A stretch of DNA of 55,828 nt from JBAXGW01 sp037139195 (GTDB taxonomy: Bacteria; Bacteroidota; Bacteroidia; Bacteroidales; JAHJDW01). This document shows, in pieces, positions 9,169 through 17,708 of this stretch (its first letter is position 1; each line of letters starts with the position of its first letter). The DNA is taken from the NCBI GenBank assembly GCA_037139195.1, contig JBAXGW010000026.1, positions 1-55,828 on the forward strand. Reading direction: 5' to 3'. Under the pieces are notes generated by a model. That model was not told the DNA's origin. It saw nothing but the letters and a program-made list of their open reading frames with translations, and made no database searches. The translations under genes and the position numbers were made by a program.

Positions 9169-9176
9169 CAAAGGTA
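9169..9176 (-). promoter_or_regulatory. -7 box of the yceD-rpmF-plsX-fabH operon
   Basis: On the minus strand the sequence reads TACCTTTG, an exact TAnnTTTG match, about 25 bp before the YceD start codon. No clear -33 TTTG is seen at the expected spacing; the region there is T-rich. Confidence 0.45.
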
Positions 9177-9197
9177 CAAATTAATATTTAAAAATAA

Positions 9198-9241
9198 AAA
9201 TATCAGATATTGCTTTTTAAACTGCACAATATCTGATATTT
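9198..9241 (-). terminator. Inverted repeat after the 1077-residue dehydrogenase gene
   Basis: A perfect 15-bp inverted repeat (9198-9212 with 9227-9241, core AATATCTGATATT) with a 14-nt loop, starting 11 bp after the stop codon. On the minus strand it is followed by a T-rich tract, so it probably terminates that gene. It also lies just upstream of the YceD promoter box. Confidence 0.65.
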
Positions 9242-9251
9242 ACATCAATTT

Positions 9252-12200
9252 CTACTTGAAAGCCTTTTCTAAAAGTCCGTCTCCATTCATACTTAAACGA
9301 TTGAAATAAGCTGGAGTTTCTTTTCCAAGGTATTTGTCTACATACATTTTTGCAAGATATTGTCCTAACATAAAGCCTTGTCCTCTAAGTCCTACAAAAA
9401 GCCCTAAATCGGTGTCTATTACCATTCTAGGCTCAACATAGTAGCCTGACCAAACTGCTTGGAATCCAACCGATGACAATTCAGGAATCCAGTTAACAAA
9501 TACTTCAGAAACTATTTCTAAAAACTCTTTCGAATTAAGTTTAAGGTTTTTGTCAGTTTCCATTGGTTCAATTTGCGGAGATGCACAACCAATAATTTGT
9601 CCGGTTTCTGCTAATTGCTGTCCGTAAACTGCAACAAAACCTTTGTATTTTCTACGGTCGATAATCATTGGCAGTGGGGAATTATTTGCTCCCATCCAAG
9701 GTAAACGACGTGTAATAAATGCTTGATGTTTTACTGGATATGTTCCTGTTTCAAGTCCCAATTGTTTTGCAAATTTATCGCCTTCTGGTCCTAATGCATT
9801 CACGAAATGTTTTACATGAAACTCTACATATTCCTTATCGTGATTGATTGTTAGAACTTTGTATTTGTCGCCTACTTTGGTTACATCAACTAATTGACAA
9901 TCTTCAAGTATATTTCCACCTTCTGAAATACCAATTTTTCTAATTAAATCAACCACTCTTCCTGGTGTTGCTTGCCAGCAATTTTTGGTTACTAGAGCCG
10001 ATTGATAGGTATTTCCTAAGTTTGGATTAATATGAGAAGTTATTTCTTTCGCATAATCTTTAGGACTAATCATATATGCATCCGACCAAGCCATTGAAGC
10101 TTCTAGCGCTTTATAAGTAGCTTCATCATGAGCAAATGTCACATAATTGATTAATCGGAAATCGATATCGGCTTTGTTTTGTAAATCCTTAAAAATTCCA
10201 AGATTTTGAACAGCAATTTCTGATAATTCGGGTAATGAGAAATTTGGACGACCACCAGCAATATTTCTCCAAGAAGCACCTCTACCGTAATTGATAAGTG
10301 TTGGTTTTTCGCCAGCTTCTGCAAAATATCTAAATAATGCGCTACCTGCAATTCCACCGCCAGCAATCAATACATTGGTTTCAACCTTTTTAATGGTTTT
10401 ACCAGAAATATTTGTGATAATATTTTCTTTTACATTACGTGGATAAAGTTCGCCCATAGCCACTTGATTTGAAAGTGGACCACGTGGTGTTGCTTCTCCT
10501 ACAATTGATATGCCTTTTGAACTGATTGCAGTTTTCAAACGCTTAATACAACGTTTTCCACGGCAAGCTCCCATTCCTAAACGTGTGGTATGTTTTATTT
10601 CGTCAACAGAGATGAATTTTCTGTCGCCTATTACTTCAAGAATCTCGTCCATGCTAACGTCGTCGCAATGGCAAACATAGGTTTTTGACTCTATTTCACA
10701 ATCGCAAGGACGAATTTTTACTGCATCTGGATAATTCTCTTTTACTATAAATCCGCGAACATTCATTAGTTCGTCTCCATGAACATCTGCTGATTTAACT
10801 CTAGCGATATTAGTTTTATTCGCTTTTTTCAATATTTTTTCAATTACTCCTTCGCCTAATTTCTTACCGTTATTGTCAACCAAGAATACTTCCTGACCTT
10901 CATTTGCAGCATACTCTATTGGTAAAAACAACCAATCTTTTTGAATATTATAACCAAAAATTGCTAAACCAGGACATTGATAAACGCAGTCCATACAGCC
11001 AACACATTTGTCGAAGTCGATTGAAGGCACCGTGCTTGTGCTGTCTTTCTTAATTGCACCATGAGGACAAGCGAAAGTACAAGGATTACAAGCAAAACCA
11101 TAGATGCAATCGATTAATACGAATGGTTTATTCTTACGTTCTGTTGTTGGTTCTTCAGGTTTTTCAATAATCTTGGTAGGATGTTGTTGCGAATCAATGT
11201 ATTCTTTAGATACTGCTAAGTAATCATTATAGTTAATGCGCTCTTGCATTTCTTGAAGCACATCGTAAGCCGCTTGTTTTCCTCTAAGCACTGCACTTGT
11301 GCCTTCGCCAATTCTTATTGAATCGCCAGCACCATAACAGTTTCTGCCAAAAACTTCATTTCCTTTTATTAATAATTGATCGTCGGCAACAAGACCTGTA
11401 CAAATATTTATTGCATCAATTCCTTCAATAATTTTTTCAGTTCCAGGAATTGGTTTGAAATCTTTACTTTCAGCTACAACTGCTCCGATAATACCAGTAT
11501 GGTCGGCATTTGGAATAGCCTTTAACAAGATATGTGATAACATTACTGGAATTCCCAAGCGGCGAACTCTGTTTGCTTGCACTGGAAAACCTCCTTCGCG
11601 AGGCATTGCTTCAACAATCGCCTTAACATTAGCTCCTGCTTGCATCAATTGATAAGAAGTCAAGTAACCTATGTTTCCTGCTCCAACTGTAAGTATGTTT
11701 TTACCCAAAAGCGTGAATTCCATATTCATCATTTTTTGGATAACGGCTGCAGTATAAACTCCAGGAAGGTCATCGTTTTCAAATGTTGGCATAAATGGAA
11801 TTGCACCAGTTGCAACAATCAAATGATTTGCATCTATATAATAAATTTCTTCAGTTTTAATATTTTTTACTGCAATTCTTTTGCCTTCTAATAAATCCCA
11901 AACGGTAGAATTCAAGAAAATTCCATTGTGATTATCACCAGCAAGTGTTGTTGCAATATCGAATCCACGCATACCACCAAATTTCTTTTCTTTTTCGAAG
12001 AAGAAAAACTGATGAGTTTGCATTAAAAATTGCCCGCCAATTTGCTCATTATTGTCAATTACAATATTATCAACATTGTGTTGATTCAATATTTCACGAG
12101 CTGCTAATCCTGCAGGACCAGCACCTATAATTGCAACCTGTGTTTTATAAACATTAATTGCTTTGTTCTTATAAATTTCGTTAATTGGTGGATTGTAATC

Positions 12201-12485
12201 CTTTGGTATTTCACGAACTTCTTTAACATTATCTACCTTAGTTAAGCAAATACGTTTAATTTGCCCGTCAACAAGCATTTCGCAAGCTCCGCATTTTCCA
12301 ATACCGCACTCTAAACTTCTTTCGCGGTTATCAATACTATGACTGTGAACTGGATGACCCGCTTGGTGTAAAGCAGCTGCAATAGTAAAACCTAAATCGC
12401 CAACTACTTTTTCTCCATTAAAGGTAAATGCTGATTTTTCAGCTTCTGGGACAGTTAAAATGGGGTGTTTATCTATTTTATACAT
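9252..12485 (-). CDS. Single-chain multidomain FAD/Fe-S amino-acid dehydrogenase (HcnABC/OoxAB-like fusion)
   Basis: A 1077-residue fusion of units that are usually separate subunits. Residues 1-95: 2Fe-2S domain (C60, C65, C68, C80). 115-450: FAD/NAD oxidoreductase (GAGPAGLAAR at 121; second dinucleotide fold at 266). 455-510: two 4Fe-4S sites (C460/466/469/473 and C494/497/500/504). 600-650: BFD-like 2Fe-2S domain (C605, C607, C641, C646). 702-1077: D-amino-acid-oxidase fold (AGGGIAGSAL). This is the part list of hydrogen cyanide synthase, opine/octopine oxidase and dye-linked proline dehydrogenase complexes. It therefore probably oxidises an amino or imino acid and passes electrons to ferredoxin or NAD; the substrate is unknown. 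Monocistronic, with a TAnnTTTG box upstream. Confidence 0.85.
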   Translation of the reverse strand: MYKIDKHPILTVPEAEKSAFTFNGEKVVGDLGFTIAAALHQAGHPVHSHSIDNRERSLECGIGKCGACEMLVDGQIKRICLTKVDNVKEVREIPKDYNPPINEIYKNKAINVYKTQVAIIGAGPAGLAAREILNQHNVDNIVIDNNEQIGGQFLMQTHQFFFFEKEKKFGGMRGFDIATTLAGDNHNGIFLNSTVWDLLEGKRIAVKNIKTEEIYYIDANHLIVATGAIPFMPTFENDDLPGVYTAAVIQKMMNMEFTLLGKNILTVGAGNIGYLTSYQLMQAGANVKAIVEAMPREGGFPVQANRVRRLGIPVMLSHILLKAIPNADHTGIIGAVVAESKDFKPIPGTEKIIEGIDAINICTGLVADDQLLIKGNEVFGRNCYGAGDSIRIGEGTSAVLRGKQAAYDVLQEMQERINYNDYLAVSKEYIDSQQHPTKIIEKPEEPTTERKNKPFVLIDCIYGFACNPCTFACPHGAIKKDSTSTVPSIDFDKCVGCMDCVYQCPGLAIFGYNIQKDWLFLPIEYAANEGQEVFLVDNNGKKLGEGVIEKILKKANKTNIARVKSADVHGDELMNVRGFIVKENYPDAVKIRPCDCEIESKTYVCHCDDVSMDEILEVIGDRKFISVDEIKHTTRLGMGACRGKRCIKRLKTAISSKGISIVGEATPRGPLSNQVAMGELYPRNVKENIITNISGKTIKKVETNVLIAGGGIAGSALFRYFAEAGEKPTLINYGRGASWRNIAGGRPNFSLPELSEIAVQNLGIFKDLQNKADIDFRLINYVTFAHDEATYKALEASMAWSDAYMISPKDYAKEITSHINPNLGNTYQSALVTKNCWQATPGRVVDLIRKIGISEGGNILEDCQLVDVTKVGDKYKVLTINHDKEYVEFHVKHFVNALGPEGDKFAKQLGLETGTYPVKHQAFITRRLPWMGANNSPLPMIIDRRKYKGFVAVYGQQLAETGQIIGCASPQIEPMETDKNLKLNSKEFLEIVSEVFVNWIPELSSVGFQAVWSGYYVEPRMVIDTDLGLFVGLRGQGFMLGQYLAKMYVDKYLGKETPAYFNRLSMNGDGLLEKAFK

Positions 12486-12525
12486 GGCACAAACTTTTTA
12501 AATAAATCTTTCTCTAAATCCGTCG

Positions 12526-12533
12526 CAAAGTTA
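12526..12533 (-). promoter_or_regulatory. -7 box of the dehydrogenase gene
   Basis: Minus strand reads TAACTTTG within AATCTAACTTTGC, 41 bp before the start codon. The same AATCTAAC...CTTTGC text occurs on the plus strand at 12613-12630, before the divergent peptidase gene. Confidence 0.45.
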
Positions 12534-12621
12534 GATTATTTTGATAAAAATTATATTTTTCTTTAAAAAATTTTTGTTAAAAATTATTTTCCCATCTTTT
12601 TCCATTATTCAATAATCTAAC

Positions 12622-12629
12622 TAACTTTG
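12622..12629 (+). promoter_or_regulatory. -7 box of the zinc peptidase gene
   Basis: TAACTTTG, an exact TAnnTTTG match, lies 30 bp before the ATG at 12660. The upstream region is very T-rich with no clean TTTG at the preferred spacing. Confidence 0.45.
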
Positions 12630-12659
12630 CCTCAACAGAAATTATAAAAACCTTCAGAT

Positions 12660-14723
12660 ATGAAAAAAACATTAATAATTATGGCTTTACCAGCTATTAT
12701 TTTATTTAGCCAGTGTAAGCCCAAACAAAAACATGTTGATGCGCAAACAAACTCGAAAGAGCTTGCCATTAAACAAGAAACAATTGATAAAGTTATTAAA
12801 ACCCTAAAAGATTCACTAGGCGAAAAGCAAGCTTTTAGAATTGAACGTGGCGTTAAGCAAACTGCAACTCTATGGCAAAAAGAAGATGGTAACGACAGTG
12901 TTTTTAGTGCTTTTTGTAAAGAAAATTTCATTGGCGCTGATTCAACTCTAAATCAAACCTTTGAAAAATTAGCTTATCATTTTGAGGTTATTTGGGGAAA
13001 TATGAATAAAATGGCGGTGGATTTAAAACGTCCGATGCACCTTGAAATTGGAAATATGTTGCCAATTGATTTAATGATGGGTGGCTACGAACCTTCATCG
13101 CATATCATTTCCGATTTTTATAATAATAAAATAGCATTTGTAGTTACTTTAAATTTCCCAACATACAGTTTGAAGGAAAAAGTTGAACAAGGTGACCAAT
13201 GGACACGAAAACAATGGGCGTATGCACGTATGGGCGACCTCTTTACATCAAGAGTTCCTTCGGAATTACTTTTGAAAGCTGGCGAAGTTAGCACCAACGC
13301 TGATGCATACATTTCAGGATATAATATTTGCATGGGGTATTTAGTAGACAACAATTTAAAAACTCATTTTAACAAAGATATGAAGCTAATTACACACTGG
13401 GGCTTACGCGACGAATTGAAATCGCATTACGCCGATAAAGACAGTGCTTTATTTATGCAGAATATGATTTATGATGTAATGAAAAGAATTATTAATCAAG
13501 ATATTCCTGTTGAAGTAATAAACAAAACCGATTATCAATGGAATCCTACAACAAATGTAATTTATAAAGATGGGAAAGAAGTTAAATCAACTCCCGAAGG
13601 CAATGTTAGATACCAACATTTATTGAATAATTTTCATGCAATGCAAGCGATAGATGCCTACAGTCCTCAATATCCAACTTTTATACAACGTCGCTTCGAC
13701 GAAGGAATGGAAATGTCTCAAGCAGAAGTAGAAAAATTATTTACTGAATTTGTGTCTTCACCAACAGTCAAGCAAGTTGGAGATTTAATTAGCAAACGCT
13801 TAGGACGAAAATTACAACCTTTCGACGTATGGTACGACGGATTTAAAGCAAGAGGCAATTTTAATGAAGCCGACTTAGACAAAAAAACTCAAGCAAAATA
13901 TCCTAATGCGGCTGCTTTAGAAGCCGATTTAGCAAATATTTTGAAAAAATTAGGTTTTAAAGCCGATAAAGCAGCTCAAATTGTAAGCCATATTGCTGTT
14001 GATCCAGCTCGTGGTTCTGGTCATGCTTGGGGTTCGGAAATGAAAACCGACAAAGCTCATCTTCGCACTCGCATTGCAAAAACAGGAATGAATTATAAAG
14101 GTTATAACATAGCAGTTCATGAATTTGGGCATAATGTAGAACAAACATTAACACTTCAAGATGTTGATAATTATTTAATGAAGGGTGTTCCAAATACTGC
14201 TTTTACCGAAGCATTGGCTTTTATTTTCCAAAAAAGAGATTTAGAAATTATGGGAATGAAAGATAATGACCCAAACAAAGCCAATTTGATGGCATTAGAT
14301 AATTTTTGGGCTTGCTACGAAATTATGGGCGTTTCTTTATTAGACATGAAAGTTTGGAAATGGCTTTACGAAAATCCAACTGCAAATGCCGACCAACTCA
14401 AAGAAGCGGTGATAAAAATTTCTAAAGAAGTTTGGAATCAATATTATGCTCCAGTGTTTGGAACAAAAGATGAACCAATTTTAGCAATTTATTCGCACAT
14501 GATAGATGCACCTTTATATTTATCAGCATATCCAATTGGACATTTAATAGATTTCCAAATAGAACAGCAAATAACAGGAAAGAGTTTTTCTGACGAAGTA
14601 ATTAGAATGTATACTGTAGGTCGTTTAACACCTCAATCATGGATGAAAAAGGCTGTTGGCAAAGAAATATCAATAGAACCTATTCAATCGGCTGCTAAAA
14701 AAGCATTGATGGTAATAAAATAA
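12660..14723 (+). CDS. Putative zinc metallopeptidase lipoprotein (M3-like gluzincin)
   Basis: A 687-residue probable lipoprotein. The N-terminal hydrophobic segment ends in LFSQC (cysteine about 19), a Bacteroidota-style lipobox, so it probably sits in the periplasm or outer membrane. The zinc site is HEFGH (H487, E488, H491), followed by a glutamate in FTEALAF (E517); the HExxH plus downstream Glu arrangement is that of gluzincins such as M3 oligopeptidases. The order HEFGHNVEQ and the long N-terminal helical region resemble M3 or related families, but I cannot place it in one family by eye. Substrate unknown; likely oligopeptides. Transcribed alone and divergently from the dehydrogenase. 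Confidence 0.7.
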   Translation: MKKTLIIMALPAIILFSQCKPKQKHVDAQTNSKELAIKQETIDKVIKTLKDSLGEKQAFRIERGVKQTATLWQKEDGNDSVFSAFCKENFIGADSTLNQTFEKLAYHFEVIWGNMNKMAVDLKRPMHLEIGNMLPIDLMMGGYEPSSHIISDFYNNKIAFVVTLNFPTYSLKEKVEQGDQWTRKQWAYARMGDLFTSRVPSELLLKAGEVSTNADAYISGYNICMGYLVDNNLKTHFNKDMKLITHWGLRDELKSHYADKDSALFMQNMIYDVMKRIINQDIPVEVINKTDYQWNPTTNVIYKDGKEVKSTPEGNVRYQHLLNNFHAMQAIDAYSPQYPTFIQRRFDEGMEMSQAEVEKLFTEFVSSPTVKQVGDLISKRLGRKLQPFDVWYDGFKARGNFNEADLDKKTQAKYPNAAALEADLANILKKLGFKADKAAQIVSHIAVDPARGSGHAWGSEMKTDKAHLRTRIAKTGMNYKGYNIAVHEFGHNVEQTLTLQDVDNYLMKGVPNTAFTEALAFIFQKRDLEIMGMKDNDPNKANLMALDNFWACYEIMGVSLLDMKVWKWLYENPTANADQLKEAVIKISKEVWNQYYAPVFGTKDEPILAIYSHMIDAPLYLSAYPIGHLIDFQIEQQITGKSFSDEVIRMYTVGRLTPQSWMKKAVGKEISIEPIQSAAKKALMVIK

Positions 14724-14738
14724 TTTTACATAGCGTTC

Positions 14739-14767
14739 AAAAAAAGGGGCAATTAAGCCCCTTTTTT
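14739..14767. terminator. Bidirectional terminator
   Basis: GGGGC/GCCCC stem extended by A/T pairs (AAAAAAAGGGGC, loop AATTAA, GCCCCTTTTTT) between two convergent genes. It can work on both strands. Confidence 0.85.
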
Positions 14768-14792
14768 ATTTGAAAAGAAAGCCACCACAGCA

Positions 14793-16514
14793 TCAATTCA
14801 CAACGATCACTTGATTGAATAAATTACCGGAACTAGATACAACTCTAAGTTGATAATAATTCCTTGATAAGTTTAAATCTGACAATTGAATGGTATTGAT
14901 TCCATCAATAGTATTAAATTCTGATGTATATAATTTTTGTCCTAATGAGTTATAAATCTCTACCGTTAGTTTTTCATTTTCAACGGTCTCAATTTCAATA
15001 TTTAAGTCTTTGTCGGTTGGGATTGGAAACACCTTAAAGGTTTCTGTTGATTGCTTTTTGCAATTACACGCCAAGGTATTGAACGTTTCGCTTTTCCCAT
15101 CAAAATCAGTTTGAGACAGCCTATAATAAACAGTTTTGTCGCTTAAATCATCTAATACGCTATAGTTCAAAAGTGAATTGCTATTTTCAGCTCCACTAAC
15201 TTTAGTGAGCACAGTCCAATTAACTAAATCAATACTTTTTTCAATTGTAAAATAATTATTATTTGTTTCAGAAGATGTGCTCCAAGTTATATTTACGCCA
15301 TTATCTGAGCAATTAGTATTGAAAGATATAAGCTCAACCGGCAATAAAACGCTTTGATCACCTGCACCTCCAACTTCGCTAAAAGTAGATAACCCAGACC
15401 AAGTTAAAGTGTTTGTTCCTGCATTAACTCCACCATTGCCTTGTTCTGTAACACCAATTAAATCGTTAGATTCTGAAGGAACATACCATGTAGCAATTCC
15501 ATTAACTATACTTTTTTTAATGGGCAAAAGACTAGCTTCAGTTGTTCCAAAAAAGTCTCCATCATCATATTTTAGCGATAAATCATAACTTGCATCCGTA
15601 ATACCTTCAGGCACATAGCTCCAAAAACGATTTAAATAATTTAATATTTCATCGTGCATACCAGTTATTTTGGCGTCTTTTGTATAAACTGTTAAATACG
15701 CTTTATCTAGGGTTGCGGCATCAAGTGTAAAAGCAAATGGCACATAATGATTTGCATCACCAATAGGATATGAATAGGTTATTGAAGCAGCACTTGCAAT
15801 AAACATTTTAACTTTGCCCACTGCGCCAGCATTATCATAAGCTATAATATATCTATCAGAAGCTGCGCCAGTAATACTTCCATTGGGTCCACTTTCAGTG
15901 CCAATTGTTAAAGTGTTTGCGACTGTGGCAATTTTTGTTGCATCTGCAAAATCTAGAGTGTTTTTAACCGTAACATCGCCTGCTAACGTTTTAATACCCG
16001 AACCGCCAACCGTTAAATTATAATAAGTAGTAGCAATTATTGTTTGACCTGCTCCATCATAAATGAAAGTACCTTCTGCATTATCAAGTGTTCCTATGCT
16101 TGAAACTGTGCCTGAGCATCTAATAAACCCATTGCCAGTAAAATCGATTGCTCCTGCATTTGAAAAAGTTCCGTTTATATCGAGTGTAAAGGCTGCAATA
16201 TTGAATGTTCCAGTAAAACCAGTTCCAGTTAGATTAACCCATTCAGTATTACCAGCAATTGTAACAGTGTAGGGAGCAGTTCCAGAATTAGCATCAAAAA
16301 ACACATTATCGGTTGAGACAGGAACTACACTTTGAGATAACCCATTAGATGTTAACGACCAATGCGCTGCATCATTGCTAGAACCTGTTCCGCCAACCCA
16401 ATAATAGTCTGTTGAAAATGCATTAGTTGAAATCAATATAAGTGATAATAAGCCTAGTATATATATATTGTTCTTTACTGAACTAATTATTTTGGTATAA
16501 TTTTGTAATTTCAT
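14793..16514 (-). CDS. Secreted protein with T9SS C-terminal sorting domain
   Basis: About 573 residues from the ATG at 16514. An in-frame ATG 57 bp upstream exists, but the start at 16514 gives a normal signal peptide (MKLQNYTKIISS..., ending near NAFS). The mature N-terminus begins YYWVGGTGSSNDAAHWS, a motif common at the start of long Bacteroidota surface proteins. The middle consists of Gly/Thr-rich beta repeats. After about residue 420 comes a fibronectin-like stretch (ITWSTSSETNNNYF), then an approximately 80-residue Por-type sorting domain (FKVFPIPTDKDLNIE ... LGQKLYTSE) for type IX secretion. Likely a surface-exposed or released adhesin-type protein; no catalytic motif seen. Confidence 0.82.
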   Translation of the reverse strand: MKLQNYTKIISSVKNNIYILGLLSLILISTNAFSTDYYWVGGTGSSNDAAHWSLTSNGLSQSVVPVSTDNVFFDANSGTAPYTVTIAGNTEWVNLTGTGFTGTFNIAAFTLDINGTFSNAGAIDFTGNGFIRCSGTVSSIGTLDNAEGTFIYDGAGQTIIATTYYNLTVGGSGIKTLAGDVTVKNTLDFADATKIATVANTLTIGTESGPNGSITGAASDRYIIAYDNAGAVGKVKMFIASAASITYSYPIGDANHYVPFAFTLDAATLDKAYLTVYTKDAKITGMHDEILNYLNRFWSYVPEGITDASYDLSLKYDDGDFFGTTEASLLPIKKSIVNGIATWYVPSESNDLIGVTEQGNGGVNAGTNTLTWSGLSTFSEVGGAGDQSVLLPVELISFNTNCSDNGVNITWSTSSETNNNYFTIEKSIDLVNWTVLTKVSGAENSNSLLNYSVLDDLSDKTVYYRLSQTDFDGKSETFNTLACNCKKQSTETFKVFPIPTDKDLNIEIETVENEKLTVEIYNSLGQKLYTSEFNTIDGINTIQLSDLNLSRNYYQLRVVSSSGNLFNQVIVVN

Positions 16515-16799
16515 AGTATTATTATTTATAATTTCAATATGTATATATGCAAATATACATATTGTATTCATAAAGTCAAATACTAATTATATTTTTTTAT
16601 ATAAAACAGCTATTTTAAAATTATTCTAAATAAAAATATTTTTATTAGTCTGTTTTTCTGCTCTTTACAAATTCCTAATTTTAATTTTTTATATTTTACA
16701 AGTTTCATTTTTATAGGTATTAATACTTGTTTTTCAATCAAGTATTAATACTTTGACGAAATCATACGTATATACCTACTTAGTTTTTAGAAATCACTG

Positions 16800-16996
16800 T
16801 TGTCCGATAAAATGAAAAAAGATTCCTCCTTGCAGTCGGAATGACTAAAGGTTGAGTGGAGCATAGAGGAAGAAGGGGGTTGTCGGTGGCTTTGCCACCG
16901 ACAACCCCCTTCTTCCTACCATAATATATTGATAGTCATTTCGAACGAAGAGAGAAATCTTTGAATATTTTGTTTCATTATGTTTTTGTCGGACAA
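16800..16996. repeat. Nested palindromic element (MITE-like)
   Basis: Three nested inverted repeats. Outer: TTGTCCGA at 16800-16807 and its complement at 16989-16996, with AAAATGAAA-like extension. Middle: 16820-16845 and 16935-16960 (AGATTCCTCC...GAATGAC against GTCATTTCGAACG...AAATCT). Inner: a perfect 24-bp stem at 16867-16890 and 16894-16917 with a 3-nt TTT loop. No coding capacity. The nested symmetry suggests a miniature inverted-repeat element or a highly structured RNA. Confidence 0.75.
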
Positions 16997-17010
16997 TTGT
17001 GTTTAGAAAT

Positions 17011-17041
17011 AAAAAAGAAGGTGTCCGAAAAGAACACCTTC
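17011..17041 (-). terminator. Terminator of the urea-transporter/TPR operon
   Basis: GAAGGTGT (17017-17024) pairs with ACACCTTC (17034-17041). Read on the minus strand the hairpin is followed by six T. It lies about 50 bp after the stop codon of the last operon gene. Confidence 0.75.
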
Positions 17042-17093
17042 AAAGAATATAATGGGCTTTTTAGGCGCCACCAAGTTTCCAGTTTTTTTATGT

Positions 17094-17708
17094 TTATTTA
17101 ATATAGCTCAAACCTTCTAAAGCCGATGTATCAGTTGGTTTATTTAATAGCACTTTATTAAACAATACTTTTGCTTCGCGAAGCTTTCCAAGTTTAAAGT
17201 TGGTCCAAGCATACATTAATAAATTATCGTAATCGAAAGGATATAAGTTGGCAATGGTTTCAAAATATTTAAATGCTGTTGTATAATCTTTTTTGCCGTA
17301 AAAAATTAATCCTAATCGATAATTTGCCGTATAGTTTTTTTCATCAATTTTTAAAATTTCAATATACTGGGTTTTAACCATATCCCAATTTCCAAGTGTT
17401 GAAGCAGGATAAACATACCCAAGTTTCGCTTCGATAGATAATGGCATAATGGCCATTGCTTTTTGATAATATGCCATCGATTCGGTAAATAAACCAGCCA
17501 TATAATTCAACCAACCTAAACGCAGATTAATTTCATAAGAACCTTCGTAATTTACTGCTTTTAAATCTTCAATTGCTTTAGTATACAATGCACTTTTTTC
17601 GTGAGCATAACTATTTTTAAAAGCTTCTTGAATTTTTGCATAATCTTGACTTTTTGCCATAAAGCCAAAAAGAACAAATGCTAGCAATAATACGGTTGAT
17701 TTTTTCAT
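17094..17708 (-). CDS. Periplasmic tetratricopeptide-repeat protein
   Basis: About 204 residues from the ATG at 17708, which overlaps the stop codon of the preceding gene by one base (TAATG); an ATG 12 bp upstream is less likely. Signal peptide MKKSTVLLLAFVLFGFMAKSQ. The rest consists of TPR-like helix pairs, for example NLRLGWLNYMAGLFTESMAYYQKA and ANYRLGLIFYGKKDYTTAFKYFE, about five repeats. TPRs bind proteins, so it is probably an adaptor for the two genes ahead of it. Third gene of a tightly overlapping operon. No enzymatic motif. Confidence 0.75.
   Translation of the reverse strand: MKKSTVLLLAFVLFGFMAKSQDYAKIQEAFKNSYAHEKSALYTKAIEDLKAVNYEGSYEINLRLGWLNYMAGLFTESMAYYQKAMAIMPLSIEAKLGYVYPASTLGNWDMVKTQYIEILKIDEKNYTANYRLGLIFYGKKDYTTAFKYFETIANLYPFDYDNLLMYAWTNFKLGKLREAKVLFNKVLLNKPTDTSALEGLSYIK

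Noticed and set aside
9500..12400. Long open frames on the opposite strand of the 1077-residue gene
   Set aside because: Composition and lack of start/RBS context mark them as shadows; the minus-strand frame has continuous cofactor motifs.
14739..14767. CRISPR or other short-repeat array
   Set aside because: A single hairpin with T-runs on both strands is a terminator. No regularly spaced repeats occur anywhere in the window.
16515..16571. Upstream ATG for the T9SS cargo protein
   Set aside because: It would put 19 extra residues before a clear signal peptide; the start at 16514 is preferred.
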